From the NCBI GenBank assembly GCA_025929585.1, contig JAICPY010000006.1, positions 18,755-82,754 of the forward strand: DNA of 64,000 nucleotides, given 5' to 3'. Origin of the DNA: Steroidobacter sp. GTDB lineage: Bacteria; Pseudomonadota; Gammaproteobacteria; Steroidobacterales; Steroidobacteraceae. The notes beneath the pieces were generated by a model, which was not told where the DNA came from, ran no database searches, and saw nothing but the letters and a program-made list of their open reading frames with translations. This document shows positions 25,423 through 35,665 of the stretch, one piece after another. How positions within the stretch are numbered: position 1 is the stretch's first letter; each line of letters starts with the position of its first letter. The translations under genes and the position numbers were made by a program.

Positions 25423-27042
25423 CTATCTTGTCGGCCGTGCCGGAGGCAATCCGATCATGGGCCCTGCCACTCGTGCGCGTTGCAGGAGCGGCGTAGGCAG
25501 GAACGGATTCGGATTCGCGGGACATATCGTTCCCTTGCGCGGCAACGTTCCATCTAACAAATAGTTGATCACGTATTCGGTTACACAATCGCTGCGGCCG
25601 AATGCCGTGTGTCCCCAGCCGGCATAACTCAGCAAACGACTGTTCTTGAGCAAACGGCTGCTTGCCACTGCGCCCGCATAATCCGTCACACCATCGAAGA
25701 AATTTCCGACGACGAGTACCGGTGCGGAGGTGCGCGTAGACCAAGGCCCAGCGTAGCGATCGGATGAAGTTGGCCACTTCGCGCAGGCGGCATTGCCCCA
25801 CCACCAATAAGGACCGAAGATCGATCCGCGCTCCGCGAACTCGCCGACGGCATCGTATGCCTCAAACGAGACAGGATAGGCCGCGTCAGCGCAATGATTG
25901 CCATAGTAGGCATCGAGACCATTGTCGTAGTCGGCACGCGTGGGCCGAGCCGCATTCAAGCGTTCTTGAATACCCCGACGAGTCTCCGCTGCGTCACTTG
26001 CCGGAGCACTGTCGAGCACTGCTTGTGCCAATGCGTCGAACAAGGCCGCGTAACCATCGGGTCCACCCCAGAACTCAGGCACATACATTGCACTTACGGT
26101 ATCAGCTACGAGAAAATCGTAGGTATAGAGAAAGTCGCCCAGATCGAGCGGAGACTTGCGCAGGGCCGCAGCGAGTGCCCAATACCTCGTTGCAGCTCCA
26201 CCTGGACGATACAAGGCACACTCCTCGCGAGCTTCATCGCATAACCGTAGGAACTCTTCGAACTCCTCGGCTGTAGCCGTGCGATCGGAGACGATCTGCA
26301 GGCTCTGCGACCAGAGCCGCGGATCCAGAACACCATCGATAGCAAGTGCGCGGACCTTGTGCGGATAGACATTCGCGTACGTATTACCAATGTACGAGCC
26401 GTATGAGAACCCTAGATAAGTCAGGCGAGCATCACCAACTGCCTGCCGCAGCAGATCGAGGTCTCTCACTACGTCGGCGGTGCTCATGTGCTTGATGACT
26501 CGCTGCATTTGGCCGAAGCACTGCCCGGCGAGCCCGCGATAGACGTGATAGAACGGCCGCTCCTGACTGCGCTTATATGGAAAGAGCGGGACGTCGGCGA
26601 AGTAGGCATCCAATGCCTCCAGACTGTCGAAACAATGTAGAGGTGTCGATTGGCCGACTCCGCGAGGATCGAATCCGATTACATCGAAGCGACCTTGCAG
26701 CGCCGCAGCGAGGAAATCGCCGAAGCCAAACAGCGCTAGATCGACGCCTGAAGCGCCAGGTCCGCCTGGATTCAGAAACACACTGCCGATTCTGTTCGAG
26801 GGATCAGCGGCAGGAATTCGCGCAAGGGCAATAGTCGTCTTCGCACCGTGCGGATGATCATAGTCGAGCGGCACGATTGCCGAAGCGCACTCGGCAGTTG
26901 GAAACTCTTCGCCGCAGGGTGCCCAGGTGATCGTCGGAACTTGTGCTCCACCGCGCGCATCCTTCGCAAGCAACGGGCTCAGAGGACTGGTCGTCGCTGC
27001 AACGCACAGCGCAACGGCTATGCCCCATCGATGTAGGTTCAT
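25423..27042 (-). CDS. Exported alpha/beta-hydrolase, tripeptidyl aminopeptidase-like
   Basis: The 539-residue precursor has a signal peptide (about 1-27) and a mature alpha/beta hydrolase of the clostridial/streptomycete tripeptidyl-aminopeptidase type. Visible features are NPGGPGASGVDL (oxyanion region), DVIGFDPRGVGQSTPLHC, nucleophile Ser213 in GFSYGSYIGN, and a C-terminal APVLVVGNFFDGVTDYAGA with the acid, followed by YAGWGHTAFGRSDC with the catalytic His. The C-terminal cap domain (TAP_C) is present. It cleaves short peptides in the periplasm or outside. AAGGAG lies about eight bases upstream. Confidence 0.9.
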   Translation of the reverse strand: MNLHRWGIAVALCVAATTSPLSPLLAKDARGGAQVPTITWAPCGEEFPTAECASAIVPLDYDHPHGAKTTIALARIPAADPSNRIGSVFLNPGGPGASGVDLALFGFGDFLAAALQGRFDVIGFDPRGVGQSTPLHCFDSLEALDAYFADVPLFPYKRSQERPFYHVYRGLAGQCFGQMQRVIKHMSTADVVRDLDLLRQAVGDARLTYLGFSYGSYIGNTYANVYPHKVRALAIDGVLDPRLWSQSLQIVSDRTATAEEFEEFLRLCDEAREECALYRPGGAATRYWALAAALRKSPLDLGDFLYTYDFLVADTVSAMYVPEFWGGPDGYAALFDALAQAVLDSAPASDAAETRRGIQERLNAARPTRADYDNGLDAYYGNHCADAAYPVSFEAYDAVGEFAERGSIFGPYWWWGNAACAKWPTSSDRYAGPWSTRTSAPVLVVGNFFDGVTDYAGAVASSRLLKNSRLLSYAGWGHTAFGRSDCVTEYVINYLLDGTLPRKGTICPANPNPFLPTPLLQRARVAGPMIGLPPARPTR

Positions 27043-27352
27043 GACGGCTCCTTCTCCATCCTCGGATCGGCGGCGTCATAGCCTCTGCCATGTATTCAGC
27101 TATCGCAATCGGTACGTAGCGCAGCCAGCGTGGATCGAAAGATCGCTACGCTTCAGCGGTTAGGCTCGTGCTGACGTACGAAGTCAAGGAAACCGCTTGG
27201 TGCTGTGCGCGATGGAGGATCCGGCCAAAGAAGATGCGCGAGAGCAGGCCGTCTCATCGATTGGTTCGAGCACCTCGCGTCTAGGCAATAGAGCAGGACG
27301 TTGAGATTCGCGCACAGTCACACTGGCGAAGGACAGCTCTTCACCGAGTCTC
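27043..27352. other. Intergenic stretch between peptidase and aquaporin, nothing identified
   Basis: This stretch of 310 bases lies upstream of the peptidase and downstream of the aquaporin, both on the reverse strand. I see no hairpin terminator with a T-run, no repeat and no credible small gene. Confidence 0.5.
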
Positions 27353-28069
27353 CTAACGACCGGTAATAGGCGGCTCGGTTCGATCCCCTTCCAGCACGGC
27401 TTTATATAGGAAGCCCGCGGCTGCGGCGCCGATCAACGGTGCAATCCAAAAGAGCCAAAGCTGCTGCAAAGCCCAGCCACCTACGAAGAGGGCCGGTCCG
27501 GTGCTGCGCGCGGGGTTCACGGATGTATTCGTGACTGGAATGCTGATCAAGTGAATCAGCGTCAACGCAAGCCCGATCGCAATCCCCGCAAAACCAACGG
27601 GAGCTCGTTGATGAGTTGCTCCAAGGATCACGATCAGAAACATGAACGTCATGACGAGCTCGCTGATCAGCCCTGCTGTGAGCGAATATCCGCCGGGTGA
27701 ATGCGCGCCATAGCCATTGGAAGCGAATCCGCCAGCCAAACTGAAATCCGATTTGCCGCTTGCGATGAGATAAAGAATGCCCGCGCCTACGATGCCCCCC
27801 GCGACTTGCACGGCGATATAAGGCAGCAATTGCGAGCTTGGGAACCGTCCGCCGGCCCACAGGCCGACAGACACAGCGGGATTGAAATGAGCGCCTGAGA
27901 TTGGCCCCAGCGCATAGGCACCGGTCAGGACCGTGAGACCGAAGGCGAGCGCGACTCCCGCGAAGCCGATTCCCAACTCGGGAAAGGCCGCGGCAAGCAC
28001 CGCGCTGCCACAGCCACCCAGTACCAACCACAAAGTGCCGATGAATTCGGCGGTGAGCTTCGCAAACAT
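27353..28069 (-). CDS. aqpZ: Aquaporin Z-type water channel
   Basis: The protein (238 residues from the ATG at 28069, beginning [21 protein letters not shown]) has six membrane segments and both NPA boxes: HFNPAVSVG in the first half and [13 protein letters not shown] in the second. The residues around them, and a compact length, fit AqpZ rather than glycerol facilitators. An in-frame start at 28120 would add a polar 17-residue leader not seen in the family, and GAGG upstream of 28069 supports the inner one. It follows the MscS gene on the same strand, consistent with osmotic adaptation. Confidence 0.92.
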   Translation of the reverse strand: MFAKLTAEFIGTLWLVLGGCGSAVLAAAFPELGIGFAGVALAFGLTVLTGAYALGPISGAHFNPAVSVGLWAGGRFPSSQLLPYIAVQVAGGIVGAGILYLIASGKSDFSLAGGFASNGYGAHSPGGYSLTAGLISELVMTFMFLIVILGATHQRAPVGFAGIAIGLALTLIHLISIPVTNTSVNPARSTGPALFVGGWALQQLWLFWIAPLIGAAAAGFLYKAVLEGDRTEPPITGR

Positions 28070-28211
28070 GGAGGACCTCGTTGTTCGACTGTTTGGCCCA
28101 TAGATATCGGAAGTCGGCATTCTGCCGAGCGCTCAACGATTGCACATCGTGGCTTGCCGTACGCCGCCAGGTGAAGACGACGCGGGCAGCGCGCCGTCTC
28201 CGCTCAAGTCC

Positions 28212-29585
28212 TCAAGCAGCTGATTGCCCTGCAGTGCTCTGGATTGTTTCGATCTTCGCACGCCAGCGCGGCAAGCTCTGCGGATGATTCGCTTGTAGAT
28301 AGGCAATCAGCTTCTCGCGGACCTCACAGCGCAAATCCCAAGCGGCACTAGCGTCGTTTGCGCTCGCCAGCGCTCGAATCTCCAGCGTATGTTCTTTCGC
28401 ATCGGTGACCTGTAGCACGTTGACCTTGCGGTTCCACAATGGAGAGCCTTCGAGAATCCGCGTGAGCTCCGCGCGTAGACGATCGAGCGGTACGTTGTAG
28501 TCGACGTGCAGGAAGACCGTGCCAAGAATATCCGCCGACGTTCGAGTCCAATTCTGAAAAGGTGTCTCGATGAAGTATGTAATCGGTAGCACCAAGCGCC
28601 TCAGATCCCAAATGCGTACGACGACATACGTCAACGTGATCTCTTCGATGCGGCCCCATTCGTTCTCGACGATGACGACATCGTCGATTCGAATCGGCTG
28701 CGTCAGCGCAATTTGAAAGCCCGCGAGCAGCGTTGCAATGCTCTTCTGTGCCGCGAAGCCGATGATGATGCCGGCGACGCCAGCGGAGGCGATGATGGCA
28801 GTGCCGAACTGTCTCACCGATTGAAACACCATCAACATCGAGGCGATCGCAAAGACGCCGATTACCACCGCGGCAATCTTCTTCAGCACCATAACCTGCG
28901 TGTAGATGGCACGTGCACGGCGATTATCCGCTACATCGATGCGATGCCCCTGCAGTACGAGTTGTGCAATCACATCGACGAACTGCAAAAGGATGAATCC
29001 GATAGTGCCTATCAGCAGCAGGCTGACCGCGTTCTGTATTACTGCCTCCATGTCCGCGGACACCGCCAGTGCAGGCGTGCCGAGAATAACGGCTAGCAGC
29101 GGCAACGTCAGACGTAGCGCTTTTCCCGCGAATGGCGCCAGCACGTCATCCCAGCTATTGCCGCTGCGCGAAGAAAGTGTGAGTAATAGTGCCTCCAGCG
29201 TGCGGCCGGCTCGCGAAAGCAGCCAGGCAAGGCCGACGAGCACGCCGAAGCCTTGCAGCCAATTCCCAATTGCAAGCGCGCGAAGCGTCCACTCACTACT
29301 CTCGAAGCCCGAAAGCAAATTGGAGATCGCGAAGTGCAGACCGTGCACCCATAACAAGAAAGCCAATGGAGGCACGGCATCGCTCAAGCCGCGTGCGATC
29401 CAATACCGAGCGGTGGGTGTTTCCCCTGAAACTCGAGCGGAGTTTATTTCTTCTTCTCTACGCACTCTGCGCCGTGCCCACCAGCGCAAAAGAAAATGCG
29501 CCACTGCGAGAAGCAGAACCGTGAGCACACCCGTGGCCCATGTCGTCAGAGTCAGGCCGAAGAACTCCGAGCTCATATCCAGCAT
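28212..29585 (-). CDS. Mechanosensitive ion channel, MscS family
   Basis: The 457-residue protein has an N-terminal membrane domain with several helices, then the MscS core: the pore helix region GTAIIASAGVAGIIIGFAAQKSIATLLAGF with the Gly/Ala pattern, and the beta domain IDDVVIVENEWGRIEEITLTYVVVRIWD followed by the cytoplasmic cage. It would release solutes on hypo-osmotic shock. GGAGGG precedes the start by about nine bases. It is larger than the E. coli MscS and has a longer N-terminal part, like the YbdG/YnaI group. Confidence 0.92.
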   Translation of the reverse strand: MLDMSSEFFGLTLTTWATGVLTVLLLAVAHFLLRWWARRRVRREEEINSARVSGETPTARYWIARGLSDAVPPLAFLLWVHGLHFAISNLLSGFESSEWTLRALAIGNWLQGFGVLVGLAWLLSRAGRTLEALLLTLSSRSGNSWDDVLAPFAGKALRLTLPLLAVILGTPALAVSADMEAVIQNAVSLLLIGTIGFILLQFVDVIAQLVLQGHRIDVADNRRARAIYTQVMVLKKIAAVVIGVFAIASMLMVFQSVRQFGTAIIASAGVAGIIIGFAAQKSIATLLAGFQIALTQPIRIDDVVIVENEWGRIEEITLTYVVVRIWDLRRLVLPITYFIETPFQNWTRTSADILGTVFLHVDYNVPLDRLRAELTRILEGSPLWNRKVNVLQVTDAKEHTLEIRALASANDASAAWDLRCEVREKLIAYLQANHPQSLPRWRAKIETIQSTAGQSAA

Positions 29586-29721
29586 TCAAATCCCTCCAAT
29601 CTACAGGAGATCGATTAACGATCGCCGTTCACGGATCAGAGGACTACATACCGCATTTGAGCGCAGAGCAACACCCCAAGGCTTAAGGCTCTGAACACGC
29701 CGACGTGGTCGAAGCGAGGAG

Positions 29722-31170
29722 TTACTCGTGAGATGCGGCCGCGGGAAGCGGCGGCGGCCCATCCGGCAGATAGGCCTTGAATCGTACATCTCCTCTCTTC
29801 TTCTCGAACTCAGCGCGCACATCTTTCAACGAGGCTGGCCGTTCATAGAGATCGACCATCGTCGCCGCCAATGTTTTCGCCGCGAACAGCATGCCTTTGT
29901 GACCGATCGACATACCACCCGTCGCGACGACCGGCCATGCATGTGATGGTGTGCCCCTCGGCGCGGTCGCAACCGTGAGATGCAGCGTCGGTGCAACCCA
30001 ACTTACATCGCCTACATCTGTCGAACCACCTTCGGGCTCCTGTCCTTCGAGCGATTCGATACTTGCGCTCATCCCCATTACGTCGGTGCCCGTCGCGCGC
30101 TGGATTGCACGCGCGAACTGATCTTCTTCCGCGCTGTACTTCGGTATGCCCAACCATTGCAGGTTGTCGTTCAACAATCGTGCGCCCGCCAGATTGGTGA
30201 GGAGCTCCCAACTACCGGCCTGTACGCTCAGCGATGAGGAAGTCTCAGTCATGATCGCCGCACCCTCGGCAAGTTTGCGGACACGTGCAAGAAGATCTTC
30301 GACCTCCGTGCGCTGCCAGTCTCGAGCCCACAGCCACACCTTCGCATTCTCCGGCACGACGTTGGGGACGTCTCCTCCTGCGACGATCGAGTAATGTAGA
30401 CGCGAGCTAGGTTTGATGTGCTCGCGCATGAGATTCACGCCATGCAGGAACACCTCGACTCCATCCAGTGCGCTTCGTCCGTTCCATGGATCGTAAGCGG
30501 CGTGCGCCGAGCGGCCTTTGAATTCAACGATGACATCGACCATTGCCTGGGAGGACACGGTGTCCGCCATCGTTCTGTCTCCCGGGTGCCAGGCAAGCAT
30601 CACATCGACATCATCGAAGACCCCGTCGCGTGCCATATACGTTTTGCCGCCTACGGCTTCTTCCGCCGGCGTTCCGTAGTAACGAATGGTTCCCTTCAGC
30701 TTGCCCGCTTCGATCTGCTCCTTGATCGCGAGCGCCGCTCCTAGGCTGCCGGCACCAAACATGTTGTGGCCGCATCCATGACCCGGCGCGCCTTGAACGA
30801 GAGGTGCCTTGGTCGCTGTCGCCTGCTGCGACAGGCCCGGTAACGCGTCGTACTCGCCCATGATGCCGATGATCGGCTTGCCTTCTCCAAAGCTTGCGAG
30901 GAATGCCGTTGGCATTCCTGAAATACCGCGTTCGACGCGAAATCCCTGTGCTTGCGCATAGCCAGCAAGCAGCTCCGCGGAGCGATGCTCGCGCAATGCC
31001 GTTTCCGCAAACGCCCATACTTGATCGGATAGGTGGATGATCTCTGCCGAATGCCGATCGATGGACGCGACGGCTGCGCGCTTTACCACACTCGGATTAG
31101 CGGCCTGCACGGACCCGACGTGCAACAGCAAACAAAGCATTGTCACAGTGACGGCAACAAATCGCCTCAT
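29722..31170 (-). CDS. Exported M20-family amidohydrolase/peptidase (AbgB-like)
   Basis: The precursor (482 residues from the ATG at 31170) has a signal peptide (MRRFVAVTVTMLCLLLHVGSVQA). M20 features are GIMGEYDALPGL with the metal-bridging Asp, GHGCGHNMFG with the metal Cys/His, and YYGTPAEEAVGGK with the catalytic Glu. A dimerisation (lid) domain with SAHAAYDPWNGRSALDGVE follows, and a late STDVGDVSWVAPT with the last ligands. This is the aminobenzoyl-glutamate or aminoacylase branch; substrate is uncertain. GGGGAG lies about seven bases upstream of the chosen start, whereas an ATG at 31257 would add a segment without signal character. Confidence 0.9.
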   Translation of the reverse strand: MRRFVAVTVTMLCLLLHVGSVQAANPSVVKRAAVASIDRHSAEIIHLSDQVWAFAETALREHRSAELLAGYAQAQGFRVERGISGMPTAFLASFGEGKPIIGIMGEYDALPGLSQQATATKAPLVQGAPGHGCGHNMFGAGSLGAALAIKEQIEAGKLKGTIRYYGTPAEEAVGGKTYMARDGVFDDVDVMLAWHPGDRTMADTVSSQAMVDVIVEFKGRSAHAAYDPWNGRSALDGVEVFLHGVNLMREHIKPSSRLHYSIVAGGDVPNVVPENAKVWLWARDWQRTEVEDLLARVRKLAEGAAIMTETSSSLSVQAGSWELLTNLAGARLLNDNLQWLGIPKYSAEEDQFARAIQRATGTDVMGMSASIESLEGQEPEGGSTDVGDVSWVAPTLHLTVATAPRGTPSHAWPVVATGGMSIGHKGMLFAAKTLAATMVDLYERPASLKDVRAEFEKKRGDVRFKAYLPDGPPPLPAAASHE

Positions 31171-31416
31171 CGATGCACTCCCCAGCCTGATTTGTTTTGG
31201 AATAGAGCGAAGGCTACTTTGCGCCTCAACGATGCACCGGACAATGCTTCCGTGCATTTCGCCTCCACTTCAGCATTTGCAGACTCCGAGCCATCGTACA
31301 GGCTGCCCCCTTCTTCGCCGACAGGAACTTCAGCTGCCCGATAGCGTTGAAGCGCGATACGTGTCGTATTCGCTGTCGGTGGTCTGCAACCGCAACGCCA
31401 GGGAGGATTTAGGACA

Positions 31417-32520
31417 ATGCAACCATCTCATATCTTCGCCGCTGCCCTACTCCTCGCGAGCTCCGCGGTATCGGCAGAGCAAACGGTCGGTGATGTCTAT
31501 GTCGTTCCCCAGCTCGGTTACACATGGCTCGACAACGATCGGTCCGCGGACGATAACTTCACCTATGGCATCGCCATAGGTAAGCATTTCAGCGACGCGA
31601 TCAGCCTCGAGCTCGGCATCTCGAGGGGGCGATACGAGCTGCCGCTAGATGCCAATCTCGATCTCACCGCGCTGTCGATCGATGCACTACATATTTTCGC
31701 ACGTGATTCCGCGGTTTCACCCTTCGTGAGCATCGGAGTCGGGGCACTCGATACGAATCCGGACTTCGCAGAGGGCCACGTACATCCGATTGGTCAAGCA
31801 GGACTGGGACTCATGATTCAAGCTGCGGAGAAAGAGAATGGAGCATTGAAGTTCAGCTTCCGTCCGGAGATCAAAGCTCGCTGGGCCTTACCTCGAGATA
31901 ACGATCCACAAGACAAGTTTCTGGATTACGTCGCGATGCTGGGTTTTCAGTTCGCCTTTGGCGAGCCGCGACGCGAACCTACTCCTGTCGCCGCCGAGCC
32001 CGCGCCTGCTCCCGCGCCGCCACCGGCACCACCGCCGGCGCCAAAGGATTCGGATGGTGACGGCGTCACGGACGATCGCGATCAATGTCCGGGAACGCCG
32101 CGCGGAGTCGCTGTCGATGCCAACGGCTGCCCGCGAAAAGGCTCGATCACGCTGCAGGGCGTAACCTTCGAGTTCAATTCCGCCAATCTCACTCCCGACT
32201 CTCGTCCTATCCTGGACGAAGTCGCAGCCGATCTGACGAAGCATCCGCGTCTGAAAGTCGAGCTCCAGGGCCATACCGATAGCGTCGGCGCGGATGCCTA
32301 CAATTTGCAGCTTTCAGATAAGCGCGCGGACTTCGTGCGCCGATACTTGATCGAGCAGGGAGTATCTCCCTCGCAATTGGTATCGAAAGGTTATGGAGAA
32401 ACTCAGCCGGTATCGGACAACAAGACAGAGGAAGGTCGCGCACAGAATCGTCGCGTAGACATGGCCGTACTAGAGAATCCAGGCGAGGTCGATGTGGAGA
32501 TCGAGCCAGCGGCGAACTAA
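31417..32520 (+). CDS. OmpA-family outer-membrane protein with TSP3-type repeat
   Basis: The 367-residue precursor has a signal peptide (about 1-20), an N-terminal eight-strand-type beta barrel (DVYVVPQLGYTWLDNDRSADD on to LDYVAMLGFQFAFGEP) and a Pro/Ala linker. One calcium-binding thrombospondin-3-like repeat (DSDGDGVTDDRDQCPGTPRG) follows, then the C-terminal OmpA peptidoglycan-binding domain (EFNSANLTPDSRPILDEVAADL, LQGHTDSVGADAYNLQLSDKRA, GYGETQPVSDNKTEEGRAQNRR). It anchors the outer membrane to peptidoglycan. GGAGG lies 12 bases before the ATG. Confidence 0.95.
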   Translation: MQPSHIFAAALLLASSAVSAEQTVGDVYVVPQLGYTWLDNDRSADDNFTYGIAIGKHFSDAISLELGISRGRYELPLDANLDLTALSIDALHIFARDSAVSPFVSIGVGALDTNPDFAEGHVHPIGQAGLGLMIQAAEKENGALKFSFRPEIKARWALPRDNDPQDKFLDYVAMLGFQFAFGEPRREPTPVAAEPAPAPAPPPAPPPAPKDSDGDGVTDDRDQCPGTPRGVAVDANGCPRKGSITLQGVTFEFNSANLTPDSRPILDEVAADLTKHPRLKVELQGHTDSVGADAYNLQLSDKRADFVRRYLIEQGVSPSQLVSKGYGETQPVSDNKTEEGRAQNRRVDMAVLENPGEVDVEIEPAAN

Positions 32521-32990
32521 TAAGACTCTGGGGTGTGGGCTGACCGCGGCACGCGTACCGACGTCGCATCGAAACGCGTCGTGCGCTGCCGCTAATTCTC
32601 TCGTCGAGTGGCCCATCGAACACCAACCAGGCATACAGCGCATATCCAACGGTGGGCGCGCGTAAAATCTTCGCTCGTTGATGAAGCAACGCAGCAAACG
32701 ATAAGCACTTTCCCATACGCGTATTGACAGCGCTGTCTTGTGAAGTAGTGTGAGCGCCCAGCTCGATCTCCGCGAGCTGAACACACGCGCGATCTCGCAA
32801 TGATGCGAGCGAACCGGCACAGGCAGGAGGTGTGCAGAAAGTTCATACCAGAAGCTCATCTTCCTTGCGCAGCCAATACTTTCGGAGCAGTCCGCGAGAG
32901 CAGCTGCTCGAGAGAAGTTTGTTTAGCTGAAAAAAGACATCGTTAGTTGGCTGACGGAATAAGCGGCAAGGCTGTCGCGGGAGAGATGCC
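32521..32990. other. Intergenic stretch between porin and cellulase, nothing firm
   Basis: This stretch of 470 bases lies between two plus-strand genes. The frames here are Arg/Ser/Cys-rich and not protein-like. TTGACA at about 32724 could be a -35 box for the cellulase, but no matching -10 follows at the usual spacing. Confidence 0.5.
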
Positions 32991-35453
32991 ATGTATCGAT
33001 CATTGAACGGAACCTTCAATCCACACGCACTGTGGCTATGGCGAGGCCTATCTGGCCACACGTTTCGAATTACCTCTCTAGCTCTCATACTCTGGATATG
33101 TTTCGTCGCAAGCGCTAGCGCGCAAACGGCGAGCTGCCAGGTGACCTACACGAAGGCATGGGAAGGTGGCAATGGCTTCGGCGCGAACATCGCGATTCAG
33201 AACACGGGACCTGCGATCACGAATGGTTGGACGTTGATCTTTAGTTTTCCCAACGGTCAGCGATTACAAAATGGTTGGCCAGTCTCCTTTACTCAGCCCG
33301 CCAATAGCGCGCAGGTCACGGTAGCGAGCAACGCGCAGTGGAACCAAAGCATCGGGAGCGGCGCGACGTTCACGGTCGGCTTCAACGGTACGTTTAGCGG
33401 CGCAAATAATGCGCCTACTGCCTTCACACTCAACGGCGTCGCCTGCAATGGCGGAGGACCGCAGAACACGCCCCCTGCTGTGAGCCTGACGAGTCCGACG
33501 AGTGGTCAATCTTTTCCCGCCGGTTCTAGTGTGACGCTCAGTGCAACTGCGAGCGATCCCGGTGGCGCGATTAGCCAAGTCGAGTTCCGAGTAGATGGCA
33601 CGTTGGTGAGTACCGATACGACATCGCCATACAGCTTTACAGCAACCGGTCTCGCTTCGGGAAGTCATACTGCGCAGGCAACCGCGTTCGACAATGGCAC
33701 GCCAGCGCTGAGTACCTCAACTGCTGCCGTCCCATTCACCATTCAAGGCAGCACGCCGCAATCAATTACCGCGACACCCACGACCCTATCTTTGGTCGGA
33801 GGCACCAGCGGCACCTCGACGATTCGCCTCAGTGCCGCGCCTGCCAGTTCAGTGACAGTGACGATCGCGCGTTCGGGTAGTACAGCGATCACACACACAC
33901 CGACGAGTGTCACGATGAACGGCACGAACTGGAGTACGGGTGTCGTTGTGACGTTCGCGGCAGCAGCCGGAACGGCACCCGCAACATCCACGTTCGCAGC
34001 GACTGCGACGGGCTACACGTCCGCATCGATCTCTGTATCGAGAACGACGGCATCCGGCGCGGTTTTCCGCGTCGATCCCACGGGCACGATTACGAAGAAC
34101 GGTGAGCCCTTCCCCATCCGCTGCGGGTCTTGGTTTGGGTTGGAAGGCCGGCACGAACCGTCGGATGATCCTCAGAACCCGAGCGGTGCTCCAATGGAGC
34201 TGTATATTGGCAACACGTTCTGGGCGAATGGTGGTGCGGGCACTGGACGCACGATTCAACAAACCATGACTGAGATCACCGGCATGGGCATCAATGTCGT
34301 GAGATTGCCGGTCGTGCCGCAGACACTGAACGCGAACGACCCGCAGGGCGCCGGCAGCGTATTGAAGAATCATCCGTCAGTGCGTGTACCGAATTCGCGT
34401 CAAGCGCTCGAGGAGTTCATTCAACTCGCAGATCAAAACAACATCGAAGTGATGCTCGATGTGCATTCCTGTTCGAACTACATCGGTTGGCGAGCGGGAC
34501 GTTTGGATGCCCGGCCACCCTACACCGATGCGACGCGGGACAATTATGATTTCACTCGAGAGAACTACTCTTGTGCAGCTAGCGGCAATCCGAGCTCCGT
34601 CACCACCGTTCATCCGTACAATCAAACCGCGTGGCTCGATGATCTGCGAACCCTTGCGGGCTTAGGTCAGCAGCTCGGGGTGGATAACATCATCGGGATC
34701 GACATCTTCAACGAGCCTTGGGACTACACCTGGCAGCAATGGAAAACGCTGACCGAGGCTGCGTACACGGCCATCAATGAAGTGAATCCCAATACTTTGC
34801 TGTTCGTTCAAGGCATTTCCGCAACCGCCAACAATCAAGATGGCAGTCCGACGACCATCACTCAGGTACCTCACGGGGACGAGGCTTCCAATCCAAATTG
34901 GGGCGAGAACCTCTTCGAGGCGGGTAGCAATCCGATCGACATGCCGAAGGAACGCCTCGTGTTCTCGCCGCACACGTATGGTCCATCGGTGTTCGTGCAG
35001 AAGATGTTCATGGATCCAGCGCAACCGGAGTGCACAGGACTGGAAGGCGACGCTGCCGGCGATGCCGACTGCAACATCGTGATCAATCCCGCGTTGCTTG
35101 AAGCGGGTTGGGAAGAGCACTTCGGCTATTTGCGAGATCAAGGATACGCGGTGGTGGTCGGCGAGTTCGGTGGCAATTTGGATTGGCCACAGGGTCAAGC
35201 CAGCTTGCGAGATCGAGAACGCTGGAGTCACATCACACCAGGTATCGATGGGCAATGGCAGAACGCCTTTGTAGATTACATGGTCGAGAACAACATCGAA
35301 GGCTGTTACTGGTCCATCAATCCGGAATCCGGCGACACCGCAGGTTGGTATGGACACGCCTACGATCCGGTATCGAACACGGCCGGCTGGGGTGAGTGGC
35401 TAAATTTCGACCAGAGAAAAACCAACCTGTTGAATAGGCTCTGGGGACAATAA
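32991..35453 (+). CDS. Modular secreted endoglucanase: CBM2, Ig-like modules, GH5
   Basis: This 820-residue secreted enzyme has the following order: a long signal region (about 1-45), a cellulose-binding CBM2 (about 47-155: CQVTYTKAWEGGNGFGANIAIQN in outline, with surface Trp residues), an Ig-like module (about 160-250), and a second Thr/Ser-rich beta module (about 255-350). The GH5 catalytic domain fills about 355-820, with acid/base Glu575 in FNEPWDYTW and nucleophile Glu725 in VVVGEFGGN. It hydrolyses beta-1,4-glucans such as cellulose; mannan or xyloglucan activity cannot be ruled out. A strong terminator follows. It is a stand-alone gene, but GH43 and GH8 lie 15-18 kb away. Confidence 0.93.
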   Translation: MYRSLNGTFNPHALWLWRGLSGHTFRITSLALILWICFVASASAQTASCQVTYTKAWEGGNGFGANIAIQNTGPAITNGWTLIFSFPNGQRLQNGWPVSFTQPANSAQVTVASNAQWNQSIGSGATFTVGFNGTFSGANNAPTAFTLNGVACNGGGPQNTPPAVSLTSPTSGQSFPAGSSVTLSATASDPGGAISQVEFRVDGTLVSTDTTSPYSFTATGLASGSHTAQATAFDNGTPALSTSTAAVPFTIQGSTPQSITATPTTLSLVGGTSGTSTIRLSAAPASSVTVTIARSGSTAITHTPTSVTMNGTNWSTGVVVTFAAAAGTAPATSTFAATATGYTSASISVSRTTASGAVFRVDPTGTITKNGEPFPIRCGSWFGLEGRHEPSDDPQNPSGAPMELYIGNTFWANGGAGTGRTIQQTMTEITGMGINVVRLPVVPQTLNANDPQGAGSVLKNHPSVRVPNSRQALEEFIQLADQNNIEVMLDVHSCSNYIGWRAGRLDARPPYTDATRDNYDFTRENYSCAASGNPSSVTTVHPYNQTAWLDDLRTLAGLGQQLGVDNIIGIDIFNEPWDYTWQQWKTLTEAAYTAINEVNPNTLLFVQGISATANNQDGSPTTITQVPHGDEASNPNWGENLFEAGSNPIDMPKERLVFSPHTYGPSVFVQKMFMDPAQPECTGLEGDAAGDADCNIVINPALLEAGWEEHFGYLRDQGYAVVVGEFGGNLDWPQGQASLRDRERWSHITPGIDGQWQNAFVDYMVENNIEGCYWSINPESGDTAGWYGHAYDPVSNTAGWGEWLNFDQRKTNLLNRLWGQ

Positions 35454-35471
35454 CTACTGAGTTCCATTTAC

Positions 35472-35507
35472 ACCGAGACTGGCCTTCGCCAGTCTCGGTT
35501 CCTTTGC
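35472..35507 (+). terminator. Terminator after the GH5 gene
   Basis: A perfect 12-base stem (ACCGAGACTGGC with GCCAGTCTCGGT) closes a CTTC loop, followed by TCCTTT. It lies 18 bases past the stop. The tail is only partly T-rich, but the stem is very stable and the loop is typical of terminators. Confidence 0.85.
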
Positions 35508-35573
35508 CGCTCAAGACCAAGAGTGGCGACTGCAAGCTCGTGGTAGTGACTCAACGTTGGGCGGGCCTGCCGC

Positions 35574-35665
35574 CAGAACTTGTTTGTTGGGACCGGCGTG
35601 AATCCATCCATGGAGCCTTCCACAAAAACGTCCTGTTTTTCGAGGCTCCCAACAAACAAGTTCTG
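35574..35665. repeat. 19-base perfect inverted repeat with internal hairpin
   Basis: CAGAACTTGTTTGTTGGGA at 35574-35592 is repeated in exact inverse at 35647-35665, 54 bases apart. The spacer holds CCATCCATGG-type palindromic sequence and a smaller hairpin (AAAAAC, 5 bases, GTTTTT). There is no open frame. It sits between the convergent cellulase and acyl-CoA oxidase genes; the rest of this gap, to 35892, shows nothing else I can name. It resembles a short non-coding dispersed element, but no second copy is visible in this window. Confidence 0.75.

Noticed and set aside
32724..32760. Sigma-70 promoter before the cellulase gene
   Set aside because: A TTGACA is present, but no acceptable -10 sequence follows at 16-18 bases.
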